Positions 26,325-34,518 of a stretch of 64,000 nt of DNA are shown here, in pieces. This DNA is from Streptomyces sp. SAI-127 (GTDB lineage: Bacteria > Actinomycetota > Actinomycetes > Streptomycetales > Streptomycetaceae), in contig NZ_JARXYJ010000001.1 of the NCBI RefSeq assembly GCF_029894425.1, forward strand, positions 9,816,501 to 9,880,500, given 5' to 3'. The notes under the pieces were generated by a model, which ran no database searches, had not been told where the DNA came from, and was given only the letters and a program-made list of their open reading frames with translations. Made by a program: the position numbers and the translations under genes. Position 1 is the first letter of the stretch; every line of letters starts with the position of its first letter.

Positions 26325-28021
26325 TCGGCGCCGTCCGTCGCGTAGGCACCCGCCAGATACCGCTCACGTGTCAGCGCCCGCGACACCTTGCCGCTCGACG
26401 TCCGCGGCACCGTGCCCGGCGGGACGAGCAGGACGTCGGCGAGGCGCACCCCGTGCCGTCCGGACACAGCCGCACGCACGGCCCGTACCAGAGCCGGTAC
26501 GTCGATCCCGGCGAGGTGCGTGGTCCGCGTGTGCTCGGCGACTACGACTACCCGCTCACCGGAGCCGCCCGCGACCCCGAACGCGGCGAGCCGGTCGCGC
26601 CGGATGGCCGGATGCGTGTCCTGGACGGTGGCCTCCAGGTCCTGCGGATAGTGATTGCGTCCGTCGACGACGATCAGGTCCTTCAGCCGACCGGTGACGA
26701 TCAACTGCCCCTCCAGGACCGTTCCCAGGTCACCGGTGCGCAGCCGGCCGTCGGTTCCGAAGACGCGCCGGGTCTGCTCTTGCTGGTTCCAGTAGCCGCG
26801 GCCCACGTTGGGGCCCCGCACCTGGATCTCACCGACCTCGCCCTCGGACAGACGGTCGCCGGAGACGGGATCGACGATAAGGACCTGCTGTCCCGCCGGA
26901 GTGCCGCAGCCCGCCAGCAGCACGGCCCTCGGATCGTCCGGCCGTGCGGGCAGCGCCTTGCCCTCGGCGAGCGCGTCCCGGTCGAGGGCGAACCGGCGCA
27001 ACGGTTCCCCGGGCCGGGCGGCGCTGACGAAGACGGTCGCCTCGGCGAGCCCGTACGAGGGACAGTGGGTCTCCGCGACGAGCCCCTGACCGGCGAAGGC
27101 CGCCTGGAACCTGTCGGCCGTGCCGGGGCGGACCGGCTCACTGCCGTTGATCAGCGCGGCGACCCCGTCCAGCCGCAGCTCCGCCTTCTGCGCGTCGGTC
27201 ACCGCGGAGGCGCAGTAGTCGTAGGCGAAGTTGGGCGCCGCGCTCAGGGCGCGCGGATGCGCGGCCAACAGCCGCAGCCAGCGCGCGGGTTCGTGCAGGA
27301 AGGCGACCGGATCCATGAGTACCGACAGCAGCCCCCGCACCACCGGGGCGGCGATGCTCAGGACGAGCCCCATGTCGTGGTACAGCGGCAGCCAGCCCAC
27401 GCACGTCGCCGGATGGGCATCCGCGCCGTAGGCGCTCAGCGCCTGCCGGGCGTTGGCGACGACATTGGCGTGACTGATCTCCACGCCCGCCGGGGTACGG
27501 GTCGAACCGGAGGTGTACTGGAGGTAGGCGACCTCCGCGTCGGCCGGCTCCAGGTCTCGCGCGGCGGCGTCCGGGACCTGGTCCACGGCGACGACCCGGT
27601 CGCACAACTCCTGTACCTCACCCAGGTGCCGGCTCGTCGTCACGACGACCGAAGGACGCGCGTCGGCCAGGACCGCTGTCAGCCGGTCCCCCTGGCCCGG
27701 CAGACCGGGCGGATACAGCGGTACGGCGATGAGGCCGGCGGCGAGCGTCGCCAGGAACCCGGTGACGTACTCCAGCCCCTGGGGGCACAGCAGCGCGACC
27801 CGCGCCCCGGGCTCGGCCTCCTCGGCGATCCGGGCGGCCACCGCCCGTACGCGCACGTCGAGCCGGCGCCAGGTCAGCGTGCGATGGACGCCACGCGAAT
27901 CCGGGGCGGGATGGTCGACGAAGGTGAACGCCCGGCGTTCGGGGGCGGTTCGGGCCCAGTGGTGTACGTACTCCGGCAGACTCCGGAACGCGGGGGCGAA
28001 CGGGGGACGGCGGTTGTCCAT
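26321..28021 (-). CDS. FadD32-like fatty-acyl-AMP ligase
   Basis: 566 aa from the ATG at 28021 (MDNRRPPFAPAFRSLPEYV), with GAGGAG about 9 nt upstream. Adenylation motifs: YLQYTSGSTRTPAGVEISH (P-loop), the FAAL-typical GWLPLYHDMGLVLSIAAPV, SYGLAEATVFVSA (A5-like), GEIQVRGPNVGRGYWNQQE, TGDLGTVLEGQLIVTGRLKDLIVVDGRNHYP (A7/A8) and SSGKVSRALTRERYL with the A10 lysine. FAALs make acyl-AMP and pass the acyl chain directly to a carrier protein, not CoA. The partner is the N-terminal ACP of the PKS, whose start overlaps this stop by 4 nt. It follows the carboxylase gene by 25 nt. Confidence 0.93.
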   Translation of the reverse strand: MDNRRPPFAPAFRSLPEYVHHWARTAPERRAFTFVDHPAPDSRGVHRTLTWRRLDVRVRAVAARIAEEAEPGARVALLCPQGLEYVTGFLATLAAGLIAVPLYPPGLPGQGDRLTAVLADARPSVVVTTSRHLGEVQELCDRVVAVDQVPDAAARDLEPADAEVAYLQYTSGSTRTPAGVEISHANVVANARQALSAYGADAHPATCVGWLPLYHDMGLVLSIAAPVVRGLLSVLMDPVAFLHEPARWLRLLAAHPRALSAAPNFAYDYCASAVTDAQKAELRLDGVAALINGSEPVRPGTADRFQAAFAGQGLVAETHCPSYGLAEATVFVSAARPGEPLRRFALDRDALAEGKALPARPDDPRAVLLAGCGTPAGQQVLIVDPVSGDRLSEGEVGEIQVRGPNVGRGYWNQQEQTRRVFGTDGRLRTGDLGTVLEGQLIVTGRLKDLIVVDGRNHYPQDLEATVQDTHPAIRRDRLAAFGVAGGSGERVVVVAEHTRTTHLAGIDVPALVRAVRAAVSGRHGVRLADVLLVPPGTVPRTSSGKVSRALTRERYLAGAYATDGAE

Positions 28022-28046
28022 CGGGCAGGTCTCCTCGCGGGGCAGG

Positions 28047-29600
28047 TCAGAGCGGGATGTTGCCGTGCCGGCGCTCCGGCATCGGGGAGCGCTTGCCGCG
28101 CAGCGCGCGCAGGGCACGGCAGATGTGGTCACGGGTGTCGCGCGGGGCGATCACGGCGTCGACGTAGCCGCGCTCGGCGGCGAGATAGGGCGTCCCGTGC
28201 GTGCTCTCGTACGCGTCCACGAGCTGGGCCCGCAGCGCCTCGGGATCCTCGGCGGCGGCGAGTTCACGCCGGTGCAGGACGCCCACCGCGCCCTCGGCGC
28301 CCATCACCGCGATCCGTGCGGTGGGCCAGGCGAGGTTGATGTCGGCGCCCAGGTGCTTGGAGCCCATCACCGCGTACCCGCCGCCGTACGCCTTGCGCAC
28401 CACCACCGTCACCTTCGGCACGGTCGCCTCGGCGTAGGCGTACAGCAGTTTGGCGCCGCGCCGGATGATCCCGGCCTGCTCCTGCCGGACCCCGGAGAGG
28501 TAGCCCGGCACATCGGCGAAGGTCAGCAGCGGAATGCCGAACGCGTCACAGAACCGTACGAAACGCGCCGCCTTCTCGGAGGCGTCGATGTCCAGCACGC
28601 CCGCCGCGTGCGACGGCTGGTTGGCGACGACGCCGACGGGAGCCCCGTCGACGAGGGCCAGCGCACAGATGATGTTCGGCGCGAACAGCTCCTGGACCTC
28701 CAGGAGTTCACCGTCGTCGACGACCGCCCGCAGGATGTCCCGCATGTCGTACGCCTGCCCGAGCCGGTCCGGCACGATCTCGTCGAGCGGCACGTCGGCG
28801 GGCGGTGGCAAGGGAGCGTACTGCGGCGGCCGCTCCAGGTTGTTGGCGGGCAGGTACGACAGCAGTTCCCGTACGGTGTCCAGGGCCTCCGCCTCGTCGG
28901 CGGCGAGGAAGTGGGCGTTGCCGTTGAGGGAGTTGCTGGTGCGGGCGCCGCCCAGCTCCTCGGCGCTGGTGCGCTCCCCGGTGACCGCCTCGATGACGTC
29001 GGGACCGGTGACGAACATGTGCGAGGCGCCGTCCACCATCACGGTGAAGTCGGTGATGGCGGGGGAGTAGGCGGCCCCGCCGGCACACGGGCCCAGGACG
29101 ACGGAGATCTGCGGGATCACCCCGGACGCCTGGACGTTGCGGCGCACCAGCTCGGCGTAGAGGGCGAGCGAGACGACGCCCTCCTGGATGCGGGCGCCGC
29201 CACCGTCGTTGAGCCCGATGACCGGGCATCCCGTCCGGAGGGCGAGATCCATGAGGGCCACGGTCTTCTCGCCGAAGGCCTCGCCCATGCTGCCGCCGAA
29301 GACCGTGGAGTCCTGGGCGAACACGCAGACGGGACGGCCGTCGATCGTGCCGCACCCGGTGATCACCCCGTCCCCGTAGGGACGACGGGCACCGTCCCCG
29401 GTGGGCCGGGACCGTACGAACAGACCGGTCTCGGTGAACGAGCCGGGGTCCAGCAGCAGGTCGATCCGCTCCCGGGCACCGAACTTGCCGCGCCTTCTCG
29501 GCCCGTTCCCCGCCACGGCCTGCGCCCGGCGGGCCTCGAGCGCGAGGACGCGGTCGGCGGTGCGGTCCGGCAGACGTGTCGTCGTCACCTCTAGTGTCAC
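28047..29600 (-). CDS. Acyl-CoA carboxylase beta (carboxyltransferase) subunit
   Basis: 517 aa from the GTG at 29600, which has GGAGG 5 nt upstream; a GTG at 29606 abuts that site. Both crotonase-like halves are present: KFGARERIDLLLDPGSF, FAQDSTVFGGSMGE and GLNDGGGARIQEGVVSL, GPCAGGAAYSPAITDF, then DVPGYLSGVRQEQAGIIRRG, RKAYGGGYAVMGSKHLGAD and IAVMGAEGAVGVLHRREL. It resembles PccB/AccD5/AccD4. The acyl-pocket position that is Asp422 in S. coelicolor PccB aligns with Ala in GGGYAVMG, which could enlarge the pocket (inference). It needs a biotin-carrier alpha subunit encoded elsewhere. As first gene of the operon it would supply the carboxyacyl-CoA extender. Confidence 0.93.
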   Translation of the reverse strand: MTLEVTTTRLPDRTADRVLALEARRAQAVAGNGPRRRGKFGARERIDLLLDPGSFTETGLFVRSRPTGDGARRPYGDGVITGCGTIDGRPVCVFAQDSTVFGGSMGEAFGEKTVALMDLALRTGCPVIGLNDGGGARIQEGVVSLALYAELVRRNVQASGVIPQISVVLGPCAGGAAYSPAITDFTVMVDGASHMFVTGPDVIEAVTGERTSAEELGGARTSNSLNGNAHFLAADEAEALDTVRELLSYLPANNLERPPQYAPLPPPADVPLDEIVPDRLGQAYDMRDILRAVVDDGELLEVQELFAPNIICALALVDGAPVGVVANQPSHAAGVLDIDASEKAARFVRFCDAFGIPLLTFADVPGYLSGVRQEQAGIIRRGAKLLYAYAEATVPKVTVVVRKAYGGGYAVMGSKHLGADINLAWPTARIAVMGAEGAVGVLHRRELAAAEDPEALRAQLVDAYESTHGTPYLAAERGYVDAVIAPRDTRDHICRALRALRGKRSPMPERRHGNIPL

Positions 29601-30096
29601 AGCCACCTCCGAAGTGGCCTTCGAATATGGCAGCGCCTCCGCGGCGGGCCGAGCCCAACGTCGTTCTGTTTGCGCGAGGTGAGTCCCGCGGGGCCGGCCT
29701 TAGTCCGTGAGTGACAAGGGCCTGTGCGCGATGTGGAGCGCCCCTGTGCACTGCATTTGAGACAACCTGGCCGGAGGGAAGGTGCAGACCTATTCCGGAG
29801 GTCGGCCTTTTCGCAGGCTGTGGGACGGCGAGTGCGAGTACCGAAGCACGTGAATGAGTCAGTTCTCCGATTCGGTTCGACCGGCCGGTTGATAGTTCAA
29901 CGGGGGCGCTGCAACAATCCCGGTCCTGGCCTCGTCGCCACCCCCGACTCCCCGGCCGACCGCCCTACCGGGCTTGTCGTCAAGCGCGAATTCGAATGAC
30001 GTGAATTCCAGATTCACGAACCCCCCACAAGTCCGCACGAGCTTGACTCCGGCGTGCCTTTGATGCCACGACCGGCGCGGAGTAAAGAAGGTGCAT
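29601..30096. other. Non-coding divergent promoter region
   Basis: About 495 bases between the carboxylase gene (minus) and the DUF485 gene (plus). Short frames exist on both strands, but none has a ribosome site, family resemblance or codon bias I trust. The stretch is less GC-rich than its neighbours. It contains an inverted repeat, GTGAAT-TCCAG-ATTCAC at 30001-30017, 80 nt before the DUF485 start, a plausible operator. Promoters for the PKS operon and for the symporter operon should both lie here. Confidence 0.6.
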
Positions 30097-30531
30097 GTGT
30101 CACGGCACTCCACGGGGCTCGGCGGGCCGCCGCCCCCCTACGAAACGGGCCCCGAACCGGCGGACCGCCAATCGGTGTCCCGCGAGCCCGCGTATCAGGC
30201 GCTGCGCCGCGGCCACCGCCGCTTCGGTGTCCGGGCCACGGCCGTCGCCGTCGGCGGCTTCCTGCTCTACGTCCTGCTGTCCAGCTTCGTGCCCGGTCTG
30301 ATGAACACCTCCGTGAGCGGCCATCTCACGGTCGGACTGGCGCTGGGTCTCGGGCAGTTCGTGCTGATGGGCGTGATCGTGTGGCGCTACCTCGTCCACA
30401 TGCGCACCCGGGTCACCCCGGTGGTCCGCGGTCTGCGCGGGCTGGTCCGCCACCAAGAGACAGCGGAACGCGAACGCGCCGCCTTCGAGGCACGCACGGC
30501 CCCCCGCGGTGAGGAGTACCGCCCATGGTGA
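30097..30531 (+). CDS. DUF485 membrane protein
   Basis: 144 aa from the GTG at 30097, which has AAGAAGG 5 nt upstream (a GTG at 30091 overlaps it). After about 40 polar residues there are two membrane helices (ATAVAVGGFLLYVLLSSFVPG and LTVGLALGLGQFVLMGVIVWRYL) and a charged C-terminal tail, the DUF485 (YjcH) pattern with the VHMRTRVTP segment. DUF485 proteins almost always precede an acetate/pyruvate-type sodium symporter, and here the stop overlaps the symporter start by 7 nt. Its role as a small accessory subunit is inferred. Confidence 0.88.
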   Translation: MSRHSTGLGGPPPPYETGPEPADRQSVSREPAYQALRRGHRRFGVRATAVAVGGFLLYVLLSSFVPGLMNTSVSGHLTVGLALGLGQFVLMGVIVWRYLVHMRTRVTPVVRGLRGLVRHQETAERERAAFEARTAPRGEEYRPW

Positions 30532-32117
30532 GGCTCGGCGCCGCCGTCGTGGACCGCCTCAGTCTGCAGCTGACGCTCGTGCTCTTCCTGTCCGTGGTCG
30601 TGGTGACCCTGTTCACCGCGTTGCTCACCGCACCCCAACGCGACGAGATCGGCGAGTTCTACCTCGGCAACCGCGCCATGTCCCCGCTGCGCAACGGACT
30701 GGCGATGTGCGGCGACTACCTGTCGGCCGCGACCCTCCTGGGCAGCACCGGCCTGGTCGCCCTGACCGGCTACGACGGACTGCTCTACCTGTGCGGCACC
30801 GCGGTCGCCTGGATGATGGTCCTGCTGCTGATCGCCGAACCCCTGCGCAACACCGGCAAGTTCACCCTCGGTGACACCCTGGCCGTACGGCTGACGCGAA
30901 TGCAGCGGCCGGTCCGCCTCGCCCTGGCCCTGTGCACGCTGGCCGTCACCACCCTCTACCTCGTCGCTCAACTCGTCGGCAGTGTCGCGCTGTTGACCCA
31001 GTTCACCGGCGAACCCAGCGCCGCCACCCGCACCCTGTGCGTCATCGTCATCGGCACCGTGGTCATCGTCTACGCCGCCATCGGAGGCATGCCCGGCGCC
31101 ACCTTCATCCAGGTCGTCAAGGCGGTCATGCTCATCTGCGGCGTCACCGTGGCCGGCGTGATGGTGCTCCACCGCTTCGACTGGAACTTCGAGAACCTGC
31201 TCGCCGCCGCCGCGGACAACAGCGGGCAGGGCGCGCGGTTCCTGGAGCCCGGGCTGCGTTACGGAGCCAGCGCCACCAGCAAACTCGACTTCTTCAGCCT
31301 GCAGTTGGCCATTGTGCTCGGGCTCGCCGCTCTCCCGCACGTGATGATGCGCCTGCTCGCCCCGAAGTCGGTCGACGTCCTGCGCACCTCGGTGGTGTGG
31401 GCCATGGGCCTGGTCAGCCTCGTCTGCCTGGCGGCCGGCATCCTCGGCCTCGGCGCCACCGCGGTCCTGGGCAGCGACACCATCGCGGAGAACGACCGCA
31501 CGGGGAACGCGGCCGTGCTGCTGCTGGCGCACGAACTGGGCGGCGCCATCCTGACGGCCCTGCTGTCCTGTCTCGCCTTCGTCACCCTCCTCGCGGTCGC
31601 CGCGGGGCTCACCCTGGCCGCCGCCTCCTCGCTCGCCCACGACCTCTACGGTGAGGTGATCCGCAAGGGCAGGGCGACGGAGACGGAAGAGCTGGCCGTG
31701 GCCCGGCTCGCTGCGGCCGTCATCGGCATCCTCGGCATGTCGCTCGCCCTGATCTCCTGGGGCGCCAACTCCGCGACCCTCGCCTTCCTCGCTTTCGCGA
31801 TCGCCGCCTCCGCCATCCTCCCGACCCTCGTGTACAGCCTCTTCTGGCGGCGGTTCACCGCTCAGGGCGCCCTCCTCAGCCTCTGCGGGGGCCTGCTCTC
31901 CTCGGTCCTCCTCGTCGTCTTCTCCCCGGTCGTCTCCTCCGCCCCCGCCTCGCTCTACCCGGACGCCGATTTCGCCTGGTTTCCCTTGCAGAATCCCGGA
32001 ATCGTCTCCATTCCGGCCGGCTTTCTCCTCGGCTGGCTGGGCTCGATACTCAGCCCTCCGGAGACGAAGGAGACATATGAGGACTTCGAAGTGCGCAGCC
32101 TCGTAGGGGTCGACTAG
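30525..32117 (+). CDS. Sodium:solute symporter, ActP/MctC-like
   Basis: 530 aa with about 13 hydrophobic segments. Family signatures include FYLGNRAMSPLRNGLAMCGDYLSAATLLGSTG (the conserved start of the SSS core), YAAIGGMPGATFIQVVKAVML and LPHVMMRLLAPKSVDVLRTSVVWAMG. With a DUF485 partner this matches acetate/propionate/pyruvate transporters (ActP, MctC). It would import a short monocarboxylate with sodium or proton. A link with the acyl-CoA-consuming PKS operon across the divergent promoter is possible but unproven. Confidence 0.9.
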   Translation: MVRLGAAVVDRLSLQLTLVLFLSVVVVTLFTALLTAPQRDEIGEFYLGNRAMSPLRNGLAMCGDYLSAATLLGSTGLVALTGYDGLLYLCGTAVAWMMVLLLIAEPLRNTGKFTLGDTLAVRLTRMQRPVRLALALCTLAVTTLYLVAQLVGSVALLTQFTGEPSAATRTLCVIVIGTVVIVYAAIGGMPGATFIQVVKAVMLICGVTVAGVMVLHRFDWNFENLLAAAADNSGQGARFLEPGLRYGASATSKLDFFSLQLAIVLGLAALPHVMMRLLAPKSVDVLRTSVVWAMGLVSLVCLAAGILGLGATAVLGSDTIAENDRTGNAAVLLLAHELGGAILTALLSCLAFVTLLAVAAGLTLAAASSLAHDLYGEVIRKGRATETEELAVARLAAAVIGILGMSLALISWGANSATLAFLAFAIAASAILPTLVYSLFWRRFTAQGALLSLCGGLLSSVLLVVFSPVVSSAPASLYPDADFAWFPLQNPGIVSIPAGFLLGWLGSILSPPETKETYEDFEVRSLVGVD

Positions 32118-32224
32118 CCGATTTCCTGCCGCCTTCCGGGAATCGTGTGACGAATGCGTGGATATTTCGTCGACGGCAGATCATGGCTTGCGGCAACAAC
32201 TCCCGTGCAGTAATTAGGTGATGC

Positions 32225-32893
32225 ATGAACTTGTTCAACCGTGGCACCCCGTTCCGTCGCGCGGACCGCACGGAACGCGCCGCCGGCGCCCAGCCCCCCA
32301 CCGGGTCGTCGGCCACTGCCACAGCCGTCCTTCCTGATCCTGGACTGGCGGCCCTGACCGGGGAATGGGCCATCGACCCCGCACACAGCAGGATCGGCTT
32401 CTCCGTACGCCACGCCATGGTGACCACCGTGCGCGGGGCGTTCCTGGAGTACCAGAGCCGCCTCTACTTCGACGGCCGCGACCCGTCCCGCTCGAAGGCG
32501 GAGATCGTCATCTCCACCGGGAGCGTCGACACCGGCGTGGAACAGCGCGACGGCCACCTCGTGGGCCGCGACTTCCTGGACGCCGCGACCTATCCGCGCA
32601 TGCGGTTCGTGAGCACCGGCGTGGAAGCCGTCGGCCCCGACGTGTACCGGATGAGCGGTGACCTCACCATCAAGGCGACCACCCGCCCCGTCGTCCTGGA
32701 ACTCACCTACATAGGCCATGTCACCGACCCGTTCGGCTACCAACGGGCCGGCTTCGACGGCACCACCACCATCAACCGCTCCGAATGGGGCCTGACCTAC
32801 AGCACCAGGCTCGCCGAGGGCGGCGCCATGGTCAGCGAGAAAGTACGCCTTCAGTTCGACATCGCCGCGATCCGCACGCCTCCGGCCGGCTGA
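32225..32893 (+). CDS. YceI-family isoprenoid/lipid-binding protein
   Basis: 222 aa. A 45-residue polar extension precedes the YceI lipocalin-like barrel: LTGEWAIDPAHSRIGFSVRHAMVTTVRGAF, then FDGRDPSRSKAEIVISTGSVDTG, RDGHLVGRDFLDAATYPRMRFVS, GDLTIKATTRPVVLELTY and FDGTTTINRSEWGLTY. YceI proteins bind polyisoprenoids or other amphiphiles. No secretion signal is seen, so it is probably cytoplasmic. It is followed by a strong hairpin. Confidence 0.92.
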   Translation: MNLFNRGTPFRRADRTERAAGAQPPTGSSATATAVLPDPGLAALTGEWAIDPAHSRIGFSVRHAMVTTVRGAFLEYQSRLYFDGRDPSRSKAEIVISTGSVDTGVEQRDGHLVGRDFLDAATYPRMRFVSTGVEAVGPDVYRMSGDLTIKATTRPVVLELTYIGHVTDPFGYQRAGFDGTTTINRSEWGLTYSTRLAEGGAMVSEKVRLQFDIAAIRTPPAG

Positions 32894-32909
32894 TCGGTCC
32901 CTACCGCGA

Positions 32910-32949
32910 GGAGCGGGCCACGAACTCGTCCGAGTTCGTGGCCCGCTCC
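32910..32949. terminator. Bidirectional hairpin terminator
   Basis: A perfect 19-bp stem (GGAGCGGGCCACGAACTCG with its complement) and a 2-nt loop lie between the convergent YceI gene (stop 32893) and P450 gene (stop 32967). It is one of the strongest hairpins in the window. Confidence 0.92.
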
Positions 32950-32966
32950 GGTGTTCCAGGGGCCGA

Positions 32967-34361
32967 TCAGCGCCCGCGCACCAGCCCCGCGAGGTAGCGC
33001 CACAGCGACGAACGCGGCCGTACGGCGTCGTCGGCCGGAGCCGATCCGACCGGCGCGGGAAGGGCAGGGGGAGGGGGCACCGGCAGGGCCGGCGCGTCCG
33101 AGAGGGTGTAACGCACCGGGAGTGACCGCAGACCACGCATGAACGGCGAGGACCGCCAGGGCAGTTGGTCGACGGGCAGGGACAACTCCAGCCCGGACAG
33201 CCGCTCGAAGAGCCTGCTCACCCCGATCGCCGCCGCGCCACCGGCCAGTTCCCGGGCCGGACACTGCCGTGGGCCCGCGCCCCAGGACAGATGTGCCCGC
33301 GTGCTGATGGTCGACTCGGGGCAGACCTTGCCCGCGAAGGCCGGGTCCGCGTGCGCGGCACCGACCGACACCCACACCGGATCGCCCGCCGCGATGGTGT
33401 ACTCGCCGAGCCGCATGTCGGTCAGCGGGAACCGCGGCACGAAGTTGATCAGCGGGGGCTTCTGCATCACCACCCGGTTCATGGTCTCCCTGATCAGCCC
33501 GGCCGACAGACTGGCGCTCGCGGGGAGGCTCCCGGTGATGACCTCGACGACCGTGTTGGAGATCAGGATGCCGACATGGTCCGAGGTCATCCCGAGCAGC
33601 ATCATCAGCTCGCGCGACAACTCCTCGACGCTCAGCCCGGGATGGGAGGCGAGCAGATAGGAGGGGAAGTCGTCGCCGGGTTCCTTCATCTTCGACGCGC
33701 CCAGCTCCGACAGGGTCGCCAGCAGCCGCTCCAGCGCGGGTCCCGCGTCCGGCCCGGCGTCCAGCACCCGCCACATGTCCATCAGCGCGTCGTCGTGCTG
33801 CGAGCCGGGGAAGCCGAGCAGGTGACTCGCCACCATCAACGGCAACGGCCGCGCGAACTGTGCCGACAGATCGGCCCACCCCGTGCGCCCGCCCTGCGAG
33901 AACAGCGTGATCAGCTCGTCGGCGTCACGGGTGATCTTCGCCTTGAGCCGCTTGGCCACCGGATGCCGGGGATCCTGGAAGGGCCGGAGCGCGGTGTCCC
34001 AGGCCACCCGAAGGCCACGGTAGCCCTCACCGCCCTGGATCAGCACGTGGTTGACGTCCAGCGACGGCGCGAGCGGCCAGTCCGCGGGCAGCCGCCCTTC
34101 CCGCCGTGCCCGCCAGTTCTCCAGCCCCTTCGGCCAGTCGTGGTCGTCACGGAGAACCTGGAAGGCCTCCTCGTAGCCCAGCACGAGCCAGACGGGCACC
34201 CCCAGCAGGTCGACCGGCGCGACCGGGCCGTGCGCCCGGCGCAGACGCTCGTACACGATCGCCGGATCCCGTTCGTAGTCGCGGGTCATGAGCGGTTCGA
34301 GACTCATCGACTCCAGCGACCCGTGACCGGCTGCCGATCCGCTGTTCAGTTGGACCCCCAT
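32967..34361 (-). CDS. Atypical cytochrome P450 lacking ExxR
   Basis: 464 aa with GGAAGGAAG just before the ATG. The heme-thiolate loop is intact (HLSWGAGPRQCPARELAGG, Cys ligand near residue 366). The I-helix, normally AGxET/D, reads LLGMTSDHVG, so the acid-alcohol pair for oxygen activation is not conserved. The K-helix ExxR reads ETMN (then R one residue later), so the invariant Arg is missing; the CYP157 family of Streptomyces is a known ExxR-less precedent. The long N-terminal region (DWPKGLENWRARREGRLP) and a proline-rich tail of about 45 residues (PPPPALPAPVG) also differ from typical class I P450s. No ferredoxin or reductase is adjacent. Substrate unknown. Confidence 0.9.
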   Translation of the reverse strand: MGVQLNSGSAAGHGSLESMSLEPLMTRDYERDPAIVYERLRRAHGPVAPVDLLGVPVWLVLGYEEAFQVLRDDHDWPKGLENWRARREGRLPADWPLAPSLDVNHVLIQGGEGYRGLRVAWDTALRPFQDPRHPVAKRLKAKITRDADELITLFSQGGRTGWADLSAQFARPLPLMVASHLLGFPGSQHDDALMDMWRVLDAGPDAGPALERLLATLSELGASKMKEPGDDFPSYLLASHPGLSVEELSRELMMLLGMTSDHVGILISNTVVEVITGSLPASASLSAGLIRETMNRVVMQKPPLINFVPRFPLTDMRLGEYTIAAGDPVWVSVGAAHADPAFAGKVCPESTISTRAHLSWGAGPRQCPARELAGGAAAIGVSRLFERLSGLELSLPVDQLPWRSSPFMRGLRSLPVRYTLSDAPALPVPPPPALPAPVGSAPADDAVRPRSSLWRYLAGLVRGR

Positions 34362-34471
34362 GGCTTCCTTCCCTCGGTCAGGCGCTACGCCAGAGTAATG
34401 TGACCCGCTGCGCTGCCCTCATGGCGGGGGGTGATTATCGCCCCGGCGCACCGGGGAGCCGGAGGAACGAC

Positions 34472-34501
34472 GAACGGCACCGCCCGGCGGCGGTGCCGTT
34501 C
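34472..34501 (-). terminator. Hairpin terminator of the GH53 gene
   Basis: A perfect 13-bp stem (GAACGGCACCGCC with GGCGGTGCCGTTC) and a CGGC loop start 17 nt beyond the galactanase stop codon on the minus strand. Confidence 0.85.
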
Positions 34502-34518
34502 CTGGTCCAAGTCGTCCC

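Noticed and set aside
29724..30113. Two short overlapping frames in the region between the carboxylase and DUF485 genes
   Set aside because: No ribosome site, no family resemblance and weak codon bias; treated as non-coding.
34441..34456. Small CCCCGG/CCGGGG hairpin near the P450 start
   Set aside because: Only 6 bp, of a kind expected by chance at this GC content; the 13-bp hairpin beside it is the convincing terminator.
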